A program made the translations under genes and the position numbers. A DNA stretch of 64,000 nucleotides from DASQGA01 sp035535315 (GTDB taxonomy: Bacteria; Actinomycetota; Thermoleophilia; Gaiellales; Gaiellaceae): NCBI GenBank assembly GCA_035535315.1, contig DATLQD010000133.1, positions 1 through 64,000 of the forward strand. Direction: 5' to 3'. Shown in pieces: positions 34,610-43,808 of the stretch. Each line of letters starts with the position of its first letter. Within the stretch, counting starts at the first letter, position 1. Below the pieces are notes generated by a model, which made no database searches, had not been told where the DNA came from, and saw nothing but the letters and a program-made list of their open reading frames with translations.

Positions 34610-36104
34610 GCCGCTCTACACGGCCGCCGAGATGCGAGCCGCCGAGGAGGCCTTCGAGGGCACCACGCTCGAGTTGATGGAGCGGGCGGGAGCTGCCGCC
34701 GCTGCGGCGGCGCTACGGCGGTTCGCCGACGCGGAGCGCTTTACCGTCTGGTGCGGGACCGGTGCGAACGGAGGGGACGGCTTCGTGGTCACCCGGATCC
34801 TCCACGAGGCCGGGCGCTCGGTCGAGGTTGTTCTTGCGGGGGCCGAGGAGAAGGTGAAGGGAGATGCAGCGGAGAACCTGGCGCGCGTCAAGGCGCTCGG
34901 GATCAGGTTCGCCGAGACAGGGAGGAGCGCCGACGTGGTCGTCGACGCGCTCTTCGGGACGGGCTTTCGCGGCGCCCCACGGGCGGACTCGGCGCGCCAC
35001 ATCGAAGAGATCAACTCTCTCGGGGCGCCGGTTCTCTCGCTGGACGTTCCGTCGGGCATCGACGCCTCGACCGGGGAGGTGGCCGGCCCCGCGGTGGAGG
35101 CTGAGGTCACGGTCACGTTCCACGGGCTGAAAGTAGGCCTTGCGGTCGCGCCTGGGCGATTCCGCGCCGGAGAGGTCGAGGTGGCGGACATCGGTCTCGC
35201 CGCTGGCGCAACCCGACACCAGCGGGTCACGGAGGAGATCCTGGCGGCCGTTCCCCGCCGGAAGCAGACGGACAACAAGTACACCGCCGGCTCGGTCCTC
35301 GTCGTCGGCGGCTCGACCGGCTTCACGGGGGCGCCCTCCCTCACCGCCGAGGCCACCCTGCGGGCGGGAGCCGGGATCGTCACCGTCTGCGTGCCCGCGC
35401 CCAGCAACCTGGTATTCGAGGTCCGGCTCCTGGAGGCGATGTCGCGCCCCTGTCCCGCCGACAGCGAAGGCCGGATGACCGCGGAGGCTGCGGACACGAT
35501 CATCGAAGCGGCCAGGCGTGCCGGTGCGGTTGCGATCGGTCCCGGCCTGGGGCGGAGCGATGGTACTCGCGAGCTCGTCCGGATCCTCCTCGACCGGCTC
35601 GAGGTGCCCGTCGTGCTCGACGCAGACGGGCTCTGGGCGCTGGCCGGGCACCTCGACTGGGTTTTTTCGCGCGACGCGGGAACGGTGCTGACGCCCCACG
35701 CGGGCGAGCTGGGTCGCCTCCTAGGCCGGACCTCGGACTGGGTTTCCGCACACCGCCTGGACGCCGTCCAAGGTGGCGCGGACGACGTCGGCGCGACCGT
35801 GCTCCTGAAGGGCGCCGATACCCTCGTTGCCGCGCCGGGCCGGGGCGTCCTCGTCTGCGACCTCGGGAACCCGGGCTTGGCGACGGCAGGGAGCGGCGAC
35901 GTCCTCACCGGCATCGTGGCCGCCTTCCTGGCCAAGGGGATGAAGCCGACGGAGGCGGCGGCGGCCGCCGCCGCCGCAGGAGGCGTCGCCGCCGGCCTGG
36001 CCGCGCAGAGCCACGGAACCACCGGCATGCTCGCCCGCGACGTCGTGGAGGCGCTTTCGCCGGCGCTCTCGTCCTCGGTTGAACCGAACCTGTCCGCCGA
36101 CTAG
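34599..36104 (+). CDS. nnr: Bifunctional NAD(P)H-hydrate epimerase / dehydratase
   Basis: 501 residues. The N-terminal epimerase (YjeF_N, about 1-210) has CGTGANGGDGFVVTRIL and DALFGTGFRG. The C-terminal ADP-dependent dehydratase (about 220-501, ribokinase-like) has GPGLGRSDGTRELVR, TPHAGELGRLLGR and ATAGSGDVLTGIVAAFLAKG. Repairs damaged NAD(P)HX. The ATG at 34599 gives the usual YTAAEMRAAEE beginning. The acpS-nnr-alr order is common in bacteria. Confidence 0.95.
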   Translation: MWTEPLYTAAEMRAAEEAFEGTTLELMERAGAAAAAAALRRFADAERFTVWCGTGANGGDGFVVTRILHEAGRSVEVVLAGAEEKVKGDAAENLARVKALGIRFAETGRSADVVVDALFGTGFRGAPRADSARHIEEINSLGAPVLSLDVPSGIDASTGEVAGPAVEAEVTVTFHGLKVGLAVAPGRFRAGEVEVADIGLAAGATRHQRVTEEILAAVPRRKQTDNKYTAGSVLVVGGSTGFTGAPSLTAEATLRAGAGIVTVCVPAPSNLVFEVRLLEAMSRPCPADSEGRMTAEAADTIIEAARRAGAVAIGPGLGRSDGTRELVRILLDRLEVPVVLDADGLWALAGHLDWVFSRDAGTVLTPHAGELGRLLGRTSDWVSAHRLDAVQGGADDVGATVLLKGADTLVAAPGRGVLVCDLGNPGLATAGSGDVLTGIVAAFLAKGMKPTEAAAAAAAAGGVAAGLAAQSHGTTGMLARDVVEALSPALSSSVEPNLSAD

Positions 36105-36114
36105 TTTGACGCTC

Positions 36115-37014
36115 GTGCTCCCTCGGGCACTCGTCCTCGCAGTCGTAGTTGCGCTCGTGGCAGCCGGTGCAGCTTCGGCCGCCTTTCCCGGCCGGAACGG
36201 GAAGATCGCGTTCAGTCGCAGCACAGATGTCGCACTCCACTACGACGTCTTCACGATGCGCTCCGACGGAACGGTCAAGAGGAACATCACGTCGAGTGCA
36301 ACGGACGAATTCGACCCCGCCTGGTCGGCTGACGGAAAACGGTTTGCATACGTGCGCGGGGCAGGCGGGAACTTCGACGTCTTCACGATGGAGGCCGACG
36401 GCAGCAACCGAATCCGGGTCGCCGGTGGCCAGGGCGTTCAGTGGGAGCCCGCGTGGGCCCCGGACGGCACGAAGCTCGTCTTCTCGAGCGATGCTGACGG
36501 CGATTTCGAGATCTGCGTCGTCGACCTGGCCACCGGCGTGATCACGCAGCTGACCTCGAACGCCGTCTCCGATGGCCAGCCGGTCTGGTCGAAGCAGGGC
36601 CGGATAGCGTTTGCAAGCGACTCGGACGGCGACCTCGAGCTCTACACCATGAAGCCCGACGGGAGCGATCTTCGCCAGGTCACTCACAACCTCGTTCCGG
36701 ATGCGGCGCCCAACTGGGCGCCGGGCGGCGTGCGGCTCGCGTTCGTCCGCGGAGTGGGCGCGAAGAGCGAGATCTACGTCATCAGAGCGGATGGCATGCG
36801 AGCGGCGCGTCGCCTGACGAGGAACCAGAAGACGGATTCCGCCCCGGCCTGGTCGCCGAACGGGAGGAAGCTCGCTTTCCAGCGCCAGTGGGACGAAACG
36901 GATCTGAGTGGCCGAATCTGGACGATGCTGAGGGATGGGACAATCCAGCGCGTTCGGACGCCTCGCTCCTCTGACGCGAAGCAGCCCGACTGGCAGCCAC
37001 TCCCGCTTCTGTAG
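36115..37014 (+). CDS. Secreted PD40/TolB-like beta-propeller protein
   Basis: About 299 residues. Signal peptide (RALVLAVVVALVAAGAASA), then repeated PD40/WD40-like blades: DEFDPAWSADGKRFAYVR, QWEPAWAPDGTKLVFSSDAD, DAAPNWAPGGVRLAFVRG and DSAPAWSPNGRKLAFQRQ. Each resembles the TolB propeller repeat. No catalytic domain. Probably a periplasmic or extracellular binding protein. Alternative starts are TTG 36106 and TTG 36079 (the latter inside the nnr end); GTG 36115 gives a normal signal peptide. Confidence 0.8.
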   Translation: MLPRALVLAVVVALVAAGAASAAFPGRNGKIAFSRSTDVALHYDVFTMRSDGTVKRNITSSATDEFDPAWSADGKRFAYVRGAGGNFDVFTMEADGSNRIRVAGGQGVQWEPAWAPDGTKLVFSSDADGDFEICVVDLATGVITQLTSNAVSDGQPVWSKQGRIAFASDSDGDLELYTMKPDGSDLRQVTHNLVPDAAPNWAPGGVRLAFVRGVGAKSEIYVIRADGMRAARRLTRNQKTDSAPAWSPNGRKLAFQRQWDETDLSGRIWTMLRDGTIQRVRTPRSSDAKQPDWQPLPLL

Positions 37015-37049
37015 GAACGCGCCCGGCCTCGCCACTATCGTTCGGCGCG

Positions 37050-38078
37050 ATGCGCCGGTCGGAGATCACCATCGACCTCGCGGCGCTGCGGCGGAACGTC
37101 CGGCGGCTCCGCGAAGCGGCCGGGGAAGCTGAGCTCTGGGCCGTGGTCAAGGCAGATGCATACGGGCACGGGGCTGAGGATGTGGCCGCAGCGGCGCTCG
37201 ACGCCGGTGCGGCCGCTCTTTGCGTTGCGACCGTGAGCGAGGGCGAGGCTCTACGCCGGCTAGACCCCGAGGTGCGGATCCTCGTCATGGGGCCCCTCGA
37301 AGTTGGGGAGGAGGACGCGGCCCGGCGAAGCCGTCTGGAGGTGACCGCGCATCGCCGCGACATTCCTCGTGGGCTTCCGGTGCATCTCAAGGTGGACACG
37401 GGCATGGGCCGCTGGGGCATGTCGCCCGAGGAGGCGCTGAAAGCTCGCCGAGAGGGTGTCGTCGGCCTCATGAGCCACCTTGCGACCGCGGATGAGGAAG
37501 ACGAGGGCTTCGCTCGCGAGCAACTCGAGCGCTTTCGCGAGCTGGCGGAGCAGTTCGACGGAGTCGTGCGTCACGTCGCAAATAGCGCCGCGACGCTGCG
37601 CTTCCCGGAGGCGCGCTACGACGCCGTTCGCTGCGGTGTGGCGCTCTACGGCCTCTCGCCCTTCGGCGACGACCCTGCGACTCACGGCCTCGAGCCCGTG
37701 CTCTCCTGGCGGAGCCAGGTGGCTCTCACGAAGACCCTGGCGCCGGGGGAGAGCACGGGCTATGGGCGTCGATTCGTCGCCGAGCGAGCGGCTCGGATCG
37801 GGCTCGTTCCGGTGGGCTACGGAGACGGCTTTCGGCGCGGGCTGACCGGGACCGAAGTTCTCGTGGGCGGCTCGCGCCGCCGGATCGTCGGGACGATCTC
37901 GATGGACGCCCTGGCAGTCGAGCTGGGCGACGAGCCGGAAGGGACGGAGGTGACGTTGATCGGGAACGGCGTCCTTGTCGAAGAGCATGCCAGGCGGCTA
38001 GGGACGATCAACTACGAGGTCACCTGCGGCATCCGCTCGGCGCCCGAGCGGGCGAAGAGGCAGATCGTCGATGGATGA
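37050..38078 (+). CDS. alr: Alanine racemase
   Basis: 342 residues. PLP-dependent conversion of L- to D-Ala for peptidoglycan. The PLP lysine is Lys34 in VVKADAYGHG. The barrel includes HLKVDTGMGRWG and VRCGVALYGLSP, and the C-terminal beta domain has STGYGRRF, GYGDGFRR and GTISMDALAVELG. A bit shorter than typical (about 370) but with all key parts. ATG 37050 is 8 nt after TATCGT (37036-37041), so it may have its own promoter within the operon. Confidence 0.94.
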   Translation: MRRSEITIDLAALRRNVRRLREAAGEAELWAVVKADAYGHGAEDVAAAALDAGAAALCVATVSEGEALRRLDPEVRILVMGPLEVGEEDAARRSRLEVTAHRRDIPRGLPVHLKVDTGMGRWGMSPEEALKARREGVVGLMSHLATADEEDEGFAREQLERFRELAEQFDGVVRHVANSAATLRFPEARYDAVRCGVALYGLSPFGDDPATHGLEPVLSWRSQVALTKTLAPGESTGYGRRFVAERAARIGLVPVGYGDGFRRGLTGTEVLVGGSRRRIVGTISMDALAVELGDEPEGTEVTLIGNGVLVEEHARRLGTINYEVTCGIRSAPERAKRQIVDG

Positions 38079-39096
38079 GCGGCTCCGCCAGGCGGTCGGA
38101 GGTGAGGAGGCCTACGTCGTCGGTGGCGCCGTGCGGGACGAGCTGCTCGAGCGGCCGGTCATCGACCTCGACATCGCATGCCCGGCGCCGGCGGAAGCCG
38201 CGCGCTCGTATGCGGGCCTCGCCGGAGGCGCCGTGTTCCCCCTCTCCGACCGTCACGGCGCCTGGCGGGTGGCCTTTCGGGACGGCCGGACAGTCGACTT
38301 CACGCCGCTCCCGGACGGGATCGAGGCAGATCTCGGCACGCGCGATTTCACGATCAACGCGATCGCGATCCCCCTCGCCGGAGGAGAGCCGGTCGATCCC
38401 TTCGGCGGCCGCGACGACCTCGAGGCCGGGGTTCTCCGGGCGGTTTCGCCACAGATCTTCGCGGACGACCCGATTCGCCTCCTGCGCGCCGCCAGACTCG
38501 AAGACGAGCTCGGAGCGCGCCTCGATGAGGAGACTGAGCGTCTGGCGCGCGCTCATACGGAGCTCGTAACGAGCCCTGCCGGGGAGCGCATCCTGGGCGA
38601 GCTCATCCGTCTCTCGCTTCCAGGCTTCAGGCGGCTGGACGGTTTGGGTCTCCTCGCGCCGCTCGGAGGCTCGCTGGAAAAGCTCGATCGGGCCGAGGGC
38701 GTCGAAACCCCCGGGTTTTCTCTCATCTGTGTCTTCGGCCCTGCCCTCGACGGCTATCCCGTCTCCAACCGCCTCCGGCGCCAGGCCCGCACCGTGCTCC
38801 GGGCCGAGCGTCCGCCGGACGCATCGGCTCGCTCGCTCCACCGCTTCCGACGGGCGACGGAGCCCTGGAGCCGTGAGGCACTTGCATACCTGGGTGCGAA
38901 CGACCTGTTGGCCGCGCTCGAAGAGTCGCGCGCCTCGGATCCCCCGGAGCCCCTTCTTCGGGGGGACGAGCTCGGGTTGGCGCCCGGCCCCGAGATCGGC
39001 CGGCTGCTCGAGCTGATCGCCGAGGAGCGCGCCGCCGGAACGATCTCGACGCGCGAGGACGCACTCGACCTCGTCCATCGAGATCGCAGCACGTGA
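38071..39096 (+). CDS. tRNA nucleotidyltransferase / poly(A) polymerase-like protein
   Basis: 341 residues. Class II nucleotidyltransferase head: AYVVGGAVRDELLERPVIDLDIAC with the GG and DxD motifs, RDFTINAIAIPLAGGEPVDPFGGRDDL, and the neck motif ADDPIRLLRAARLEDELGARL. The HD phosphohydrolase domain of E. coli-type CCA-adding enzymes is not seen, and the helical C-terminal part is divergent. It could be the CCA-adding enzyme, an A-adding partner, or a diverged paralogue. It overlaps the alr stop. Confidence 0.8.
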   Translation: MDERLRQAVGGEEAYVVGGAVRDELLERPVIDLDIACPAPAEAARSYAGLAGGAVFPLSDRHGAWRVAFRDGRTVDFTPLPDGIEADLGTRDFTINAIAIPLAGGEPVDPFGGRDDLEAGVLRAVSPQIFADDPIRLLRAARLEDELGARLDEETERLARAHTELVTSPAGERILGELIRLSLPGFRRLDGLGLLAPLGGSLEKLDRAEGVETPGFSLICVFGPALDGYPVSNRLRRQARTVLRAERPPDASARSLHRFRRATEPWSREALAYLGANDLLAALEESRASDPPEPLLRGDELGLAPGPEIGRLLELIAEERAAGTISTREDALDLVHRDRST

Positions 39097-39863
39097 GCGG
39101 CGACGATCCACTCCGGCGCCGGTTTGCGGCGAGCGCCCCACTCATGGCCGAGCAGACCGCCAGCAATGCGGCCGAGCTCGGCGATCGCGTCGCGCGGTTC
39201 GCCGGCCTGGCCGGCACTGAGCGTGTCCTGGACGCCGGCACCGGAACCGGCACGCTGGCGGTCGGGATCGCACCGCATGCGCACGAGATCGTCGGGGTCG
39301 ATCTTGTACCGGAGCTCCTCTCGGCGGCGCGACGGCTCGCGAGTGGCCAGGGGAACGTCTCCTTCGTCCAGGCCGACGTCCTCGCGTTGCCGTTCGAGCC
39401 GGAGACCTTCGACCTTGCGGCCAGCTCTCGGACGCTCCACCACGTCGCTCGGCCCGAGCTTCTGGTCTCGGAGCTCGCTCGCGTCACACGGCCGGCCGGT
39501 CGGGTCCTCCTGATCGACCAGCTGGCCTCGCCCGACCCCCTCGAGGGCATGGCGCACGACCGGATCGAGCGTCTCCGGGATCCCTCGCACACGCGGACGC
39601 TCTCGGATCAAGACGTCCGTGGCCTGCTCGAGGCGAACTCCCTCGTTCTCAGCCGGTTCGAGACCTTTCGGGAGGAGCGTGACCTGGACCGCTTCCTTGA
39701 CCTCGGCGCCTGCCACGGCGCCCCTCGGAAGGCGGTTTTCCAGGAGGTCGAGCGCCTGGTCGAGCAGGGAGACCGGGCAGGCATCGACCTGCGCCGCACG
39801 GCGGAGGGCTACGGGCTGACGGTCACCGTGGGCTTCTACCTGGCGGCGAAGCCCACCCGCTGA
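39093..39863 (+). CDS. SAM-dependent methyltransferase (UbiE/type 11-like)
   Basis: 256 residues. The SAM site is VLDAGTGTGTLAVGIA (about residues 45-60), with VDLVPELLSAARR after beta-2, VQADVLALPFEPETFDLA as motif II, and VTRPAGRVLLIDQLA as post-II. Small-molecule methyltransferase of the UbiE/BioC-like group; substrate unknown. Start GTG in GTGA overlap with the nucleotidyltransferase-like gene; end overlaps the acyltransferase start. Confidence 0.86.
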   Translation: MSGDDPLRRRFAASAPLMAEQTASNAAELGDRVARFAGLAGTERVLDAGTGTGTLAVGIAPHAHEIVGVDLVPELLSAARRLASGQGNVSFVQADVLALPFEPETFDLAASSRTLHHVARPELLVSELARVTRPAGRVLLIDQLASPDPLEGMAHDRIERLRDPSHTRTLSDQDVRGLLEANSLVLSRFETFREERDLDRFLDLGACHGAPRKAVFQEVERLVEQGDRAGIDLRRTAEGYGLTVTVGFYLAAKPTR

Positions 39864-40990
39864 TGCCCTTACTGTACGACGCCGTCGGGTTCGGGATGTG
39901 GGCGTACTCGCGCTCGGCGTTCCGGGTTCGAACGCTCGGGCGGGAGCGCCTCAATCTAGAGCCGGGCACCTTGATCGTCTGTACGCATCGCCGCGAGACG
40001 GACGTGCCGCTCGTCTGCGCCTCGATCTACTTTGGGCCGGGCGGGCTTCTGGCAGACCGCTCACGGCGGATGAGCTTTGCCGCACGGGAGGACCTGTTCG
40101 CGCAGGGATTCTTCGCGGGGTTTCCATCCGGGCTCCCGCTCTGGCTCCGGCGTCTTCTCTTCCCGGTCGGAATCGACCCTTACTTGCGGGGCCTGACGCT
40201 CTTTCCAATTCGGAGTGCGACGGTGGTTCGGCTCGAGGAGGTCTTCCGCCGGCTGCCCGAGCTTGAGCTCGCGGACGCGTTGCCGCCCGAAGACCTCGAA
40301 GCCCTGCGAAATCGTGCTCGCGAAGTGGGCCTGCCGGAGCCGCGACTCGCGAGCGAGGCCCTTCGAGGCGAGTACGCCGACCTCCTGTGGAGGTCGCACA
40401 CCCGGGCCCAGCTCGACGCTCCGGCTCTCGAGCCGGTCTGGTCGCGGCGGGCCTCGGACGCCGTGCGGGACTTCCGCGAGCTCGTTGACGTCGTCTCGCG
40501 GGGGGCAGTCCTCCTGATCTTCCCCGAGGGGCGCCCTTCGCCCGACGGCGAGATCGGCCCGCTTCAGCGCGGGCTCGCGTCCCTCGTCCGGCGGGCAAGG
40601 CCGAAGGCCCTGCAACCGGTCGGCCTTGCCTACGATCCGCTCGTTCCCGGCCGGACGCGCGCACTCGTCTCCTTCGGCGAGCCGCTCGGGCCGCCCGCAG
40701 AGGAGCTCGAGGAAGCCGTGCTCTCGGCTCTCCGCCTTGCGATGCCGCTCACCTGCGGCCCCGTGGTCGCCGCGTGGATCCGCTCGGGACGGCACGGATC
40801 GGCCGGTGCTGCGCTCGAGGCGGCGTTCGAGCGCGCGGTCGCCGAGGGTAGGAACGTCGATCCGGAGCTGCTCGATGCGGAAACGCGCAGCCGGAGGCTC
40901 CGCCTCGCGCTCGGGTACGCGGACACCTTGTCCGACGACGACCCGGCACTCGCCTTCCTCGCGAGGGAGCTCGAGAGCGCCCGCTCCTAA
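39863..40990 (+). CDS. PlsC-like acyltransferase
   Basis: 375 residues. The acyltransferase HX4D motif is His42-Asp47 (THRRETDVPL). The glycerol-phosphate site LLIFPEGRPSPDG begins near residue 218, about 175 residues after HX4D, where PlsC proteins usually have around 70, so a large insertion is present (including RLPELELADALPPEDLEALRN). The C-terminal extension is helical. Probably a phospholipid or glycolipid acyltransferase. Last gene of the operon starting at 33471, and convergent with the flippase-like gene. Confidence 0.8.
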   Translation: MPLLYDAVGFGMWAYSRSAFRVRTLGRERLNLEPGTLIVCTHRRETDVPLVCASIYFGPGGLLADRSRRMSFAAREDLFAQGFFAGFPSGLPLWLRRLLFPVGIDPYLRGLTLFPIRSATVVRLEEVFRRLPELELADALPPEDLEALRNRAREVGLPEPRLASEALRGEYADLLWRSHTRAQLDAPALEPVWSRRASDAVRDFRELVDVVSRGAVLLIFPEGRPSPDGEIGPLQRGLASLVRRARPKALQPVGLAYDPLVPGRTRALVSFGEPLGPPAEELEEAVLSALRLAMPLTCGPVVAAWIRSGRHGSAGAALEAAFERAVAEGRNVDPELLDAETRSRRLRLALGYADTLSDDDPALAFLARELESARS

Positions 40991-41973
40991 GCAGCCTCGG
41001 CGCCGCGTCCGCGGAAGAGGCGCGGAAGGGCGGGGCGAACGAGCAGCGCGCCGAGCACCGTGACGGGAAGAACGGTGAGCGCGTGCATGGTCAGGACGTA
41101 AGCGGTCGCGGTGTTCTCCGGCACGTCGATGCCCCGCGCCGCCACTAGCGTCAGGTAGTCGAAGCTGCCGATTCCCGCCGCAGTTGCGGGCACCGCCAGC
41201 GCCAGGTTTCCGATCCCCTCGAGGAGAAAATAACCGCCCGTCTCGAGTTCGAGATGAAAGGCGTGTCCGACGATCGCATACATCGCGACGTCCGCCAGCC
41301 ACATCGCCACCGAGGCGCCGAACACGGCAAGCACGCGTCGCGGGTGCGTAAAGCTCCCGAGACCCTCGACGAAGTTCGATGCCGATCGCGCTACGCGCGT
41401 GTGCCACCTAGGGGGCAGACGCTTGGTTGCTCGCCAGACCACGCGTTCGGCCCGGTTCGGGTCCCGTGCGGCGAGTGCGACGAGCACGACGCCAAGCGCC
41501 GTTCCGGCCGAGAGGGCGATCCCCGTAAGTAGCAATGCCCCTCCCTGGCCGAGGAGAATGGCCCCGAAGACGATCCAGGCTGCGAGCACGACGCCGTCGA
41601 GGAGACGCTCGGCGAACAGCGTTCCCGCGGTCACGAACGCCGGAATGCGCGCCAGCTCGCGCATCGACTCGATTCGGATCAGGTCGCCGCCCCGTGCCGG
41701 CAGGATGTTGTTGGCGCCGCGCCCCACGGACACGGAGGAGAAGAGCGCGCGCAGAGAAACGCGGTAACCGGCGCCGTCCAGAAGGATGCGCCAGCGCAAG
41801 GCCATGAAGACGACGTTCACGAGGACGAGCCCGAGCGCTCCGAGGATCGTCAGGCCGGGAAGCTCGCGGATCTGGCGCCACGCCTGCCCCAGATCCACCT
41901 CGCGGAGGAAAAGAAAGAGGAAGGCCGCGGTCGCGGCAGATCCGACCACGAGACGTATGAGCTTTCGCTTCAC
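40987..41973 (-). CDS. Lysylphosphatidylglycerol synthase-type transmembrane (UPF0104) protein
   Basis: 328 residues with about eight hydrophobic helices in the AglD/UPF0104 pattern (RVSLRALFSSVSVGRGANNILPARGGDLIRI is the conserved segment, and TAAGIGSFDYLTL lies in the C-terminal half). This is the flippase-like domain of LPG synthases without the synthetase domain. Possibly a lipid or glycan flippase; not proven. GTG start at 41973. Divergent from the PAP2 gene. Confidence 0.82.
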   Translation of the reverse strand: MKRKLIRLVVGSAATAAFLFLFLREVDLGQAWRQIRELPGLTILGALGLVLVNVVFMALRWRILLDGAGYRVSLRALFSSVSVGRGANNILPARGGDLIRIESMRELARIPAFVTAGTLFAERLLDGVVLAAWIVFGAILLGQGGALLLTGIALSAGTALGVVLVALAARDPNRAERVVWRATKRLPPRWHTRVARSASNFVEGLGSFTHPRRVLAVFGASVAMWLADVAMYAIVGHAFHLELETGGYFLLEGIGNLALAVPATAAGIGSFDYLTLVAARGIDVPENTATAYVLTMHALTVLPVTVLGALLVRPALPRLFRGRGAEAA

Positions 41974-42024
41974 GACTTCAAGGTATCGCCTGCGTCGCCG
42001 GATAGGTGGGAGAATCCGGCGTCC

Positions 42025-42723
42025 ATGGGCGGACGGGACAGTCGGGCTCGCAGCTTCTCCGGTCGGCGCGAGGCCACGATCGGACTGGGCATGTACGCCA
42101 TCTACCTGCTCGTACGGGCCGCGGTCGTGAACGACAGCGGCCGGGCGCAGGCCCGCCGAAACGCAGAACGGATCGTGGCGGCCGAGCGAAGCCTTCGGAT
42201 TCATGTCGAGCCAAAGCTCCAGCAGGTGCTGCTGCCGCGGACGCGCCTGATCGCAGTCCTGAACGTGACCTATGCAGTCGCGAACGTTGGGCTCAGCGTC
42301 GGGTGGCTCGCGCGGCTCTTCTTCCGACGCCGTCCCGAGTTCCATCGCCTGCGGCGCGCGGCCGTCTTGACGACTCTCGGTGCTCAGCCGGTCTTTCTGC
42401 TCTTCCCAACCGCCCCTCCGCGGACGCTCGACCATTTCGTCGACACGATCGCAGAGGTGAGCGGCTTCGACCTCGACTCCGGCCTGATCGCGAAGCTCTA
42501 CGACCCCATTGCCGCCATGCCATCGATCCACGTGGCTTACGCCGTGGTCACTGCGACCGGGATCGTCGAGACGAGTCGCAGCCCTCTCGCGCGGCGCCTC
42601 GCGCCCGCCTATCCGCCGCTTGTGGCGCTCACGGTGCTCGCGACCGCGAACCACTACGTCCTGGATGCAGTTGCGGGCGCGGCGCTCGGGTTCACGGGCC
42701 TGCGGCTCGCTCGCGAGCTCTAG
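42025..42723 (+). CDS. PAP2 superfamily membrane phosphatase
   Basis: 232 residues with several membrane helices and the PAP2 catalytic residues: AAMPSIHVAYAVV (motif 2, His) and ATANHYVLDAVAGA (motif 3, His-x3-Asp). The pattern is that of the PAP2_3 / Aur1-type group acting on inositol-phospholipids or polyprenyl-phosphates. Motif 1 (KxxxxxxRP) is weak. ATG 42025. It converges on topoisomerase IB. Confidence 0.8.
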   Translation: MGGRDSRARSFSGRREATIGLGMYAIYLLVRAAVVNDSGRAQARRNAERIVAAERSLRIHVEPKLQQVLLPRTRLIAVLNVTYAVANVGLSVGWLARLFFRRRPEFHRLRRAAVLTTLGAQPVFLLFPTAPPRTLDHFVDTIAEVSGFDLDSGLIAKLYDPIAAMPSIHVAYAVVTATGIVETSRSPLARRLAPAYPPLVALTVLATANHYVLDAVAGAALGFTGLRLAREL

Positions 42724-43766
42724 GCGACGTTTTCGATTGCGGCCGAGTCTTCCTCCTCGAGCAGATCGAGAACGGCCTCCTCGATCGCGCCCTGTGTCGA
42801 GGGCTCCCCGAACCGGCTCTCGTCGCCCAGGCGATCGAGGGCGCCGCCGATCGTGACCCCGTCCTCGAACCGGTCGAAAACGCGAGGGTCGATGTACGAG
42901 GCCCGGCAGACCGCGGGCGTGTTGCCGAGGTAGTGCGAGACCTCCTTGATTGCTCTCGTGACCGCGCGCTTGCGGGCCGTCGGCGTGCCGGCGGCCCGGC
43001 CGGAAACGGCGAGCCCGACGGCGGCGAGCACAGTGGCGCTCCAGGTCCGGAAGTCCTTGGCGGAGAAGTCCGCCCCCGTGACCTCCTTGATATAGGAGTT
43101 GATGTCCGCGGAGCGGACGTCGACCCAGCGGCCGTTCGGCTTGTAGGCGAGGAGCTCACGTCCGCTCCGCCTGCGCTTCAGCTCGCTGATGACTTCGCAG
43201 ACGTCCGGGTCGACGAGCGACTGGACCTGCTGCTTCCCGCCTTTGGCTTCATAGTCGAATGTGATCAGCCCACCTTCGCCGACAGTCACATGGCGCTTCT
43301 GCATCGTCGCAAGGCCGTAGGTCTGATTCTGCTCGGCGTAGTCCTCGCCGCCGATCCTGAAGAAGCCCCGATCGAGGAGCCGGACGGCACAGGCGAGCAC
43401 GCGCTCACGCGGCATCCCGCGGAGCTTGACGTGCTTCGCCGCGACTGTGCGCACGTGCGGGAGCGCCCGGGCGAATGCGAGCATCTCGTCGAACTTCTCC
43501 TGGTCTCGCCGCTGGCGCCACTTGTCGTGGTAGCGGTATTGCCTCCGGCCGGCGACGTCCGTACCGATCGCCTGGATGTGGCCGGTCGGGTAGGGACAGA
43601 TCCAGACGTCAGCCCACGCGGGAGGAATCACGAGCTCGCGGATCCGCCGGAGCACCTCCGGGTCCTCGACGCGCCCGCCGAACTCGTCGAGGTACTCAAA
43701 GCCGCGGCCACGCCGGCGCCGGGTGATACCCGGGCCGGAGCAATTGGCTCGTCGCAGTCTCGACAT
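42720..43766 (-). CDS. DNA topoisomerase IB (poxvirus type)
   Basis: 348 residues. Bacterial/poxviral topoisomerase IB with the N-terminal DNA-clamp domain (RELVIPPAWADVWICPYPTGHIQAIGTD) and the catalytic domain: RVLACAVRLLDRGFFRIGGE, GKQQVQSLVD, KDFRTWSATV, and nucleophile Tyr291 in CRASYIDPRVF. Relaxes supercoils by 3'-phosphotyrosyl nicking. ATG 43766 is preferred over a TTG at 43802, which would overlap the upstream SDR gene's tail region. A C-terminal tail of Glu/Asp residues follows. Confidence 0.92.
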   Translation of the reverse strand: MSRLRRANCSGPGITRRRRGRGFEYLDEFGGRVEDPEVLRRIRELVIPPAWADVWICPYPTGHIQAIGTDVAGRRQYRYHDKWRQRRDQEKFDEMLAFARALPHVRTVAAKHVKLRGMPRERVLACAVRLLDRGFFRIGGEDYAEQNQTYGLATMQKRHVTVGEGGLITFDYEAKGGKQQVQSLVDPDVCEVISELKRRRSGRELLAYKPNGRWVDVRSADINSYIKEVTGADFSAKDFRTWSATVLAAVGLAVSGRAAGTPTARKRAVTRAIKEVSHYLGNTPAVCRASYIDPRVFDRFEDGVTIGGALDRLGDESRFGEPSTQGAIEEAVLDLLEEEDSAAIENVA

Positions 43767-43808
43767 CGGCAGCGAAATGTTCCCCGCTATCGCGTGCCTC
43801 AACCCAGC

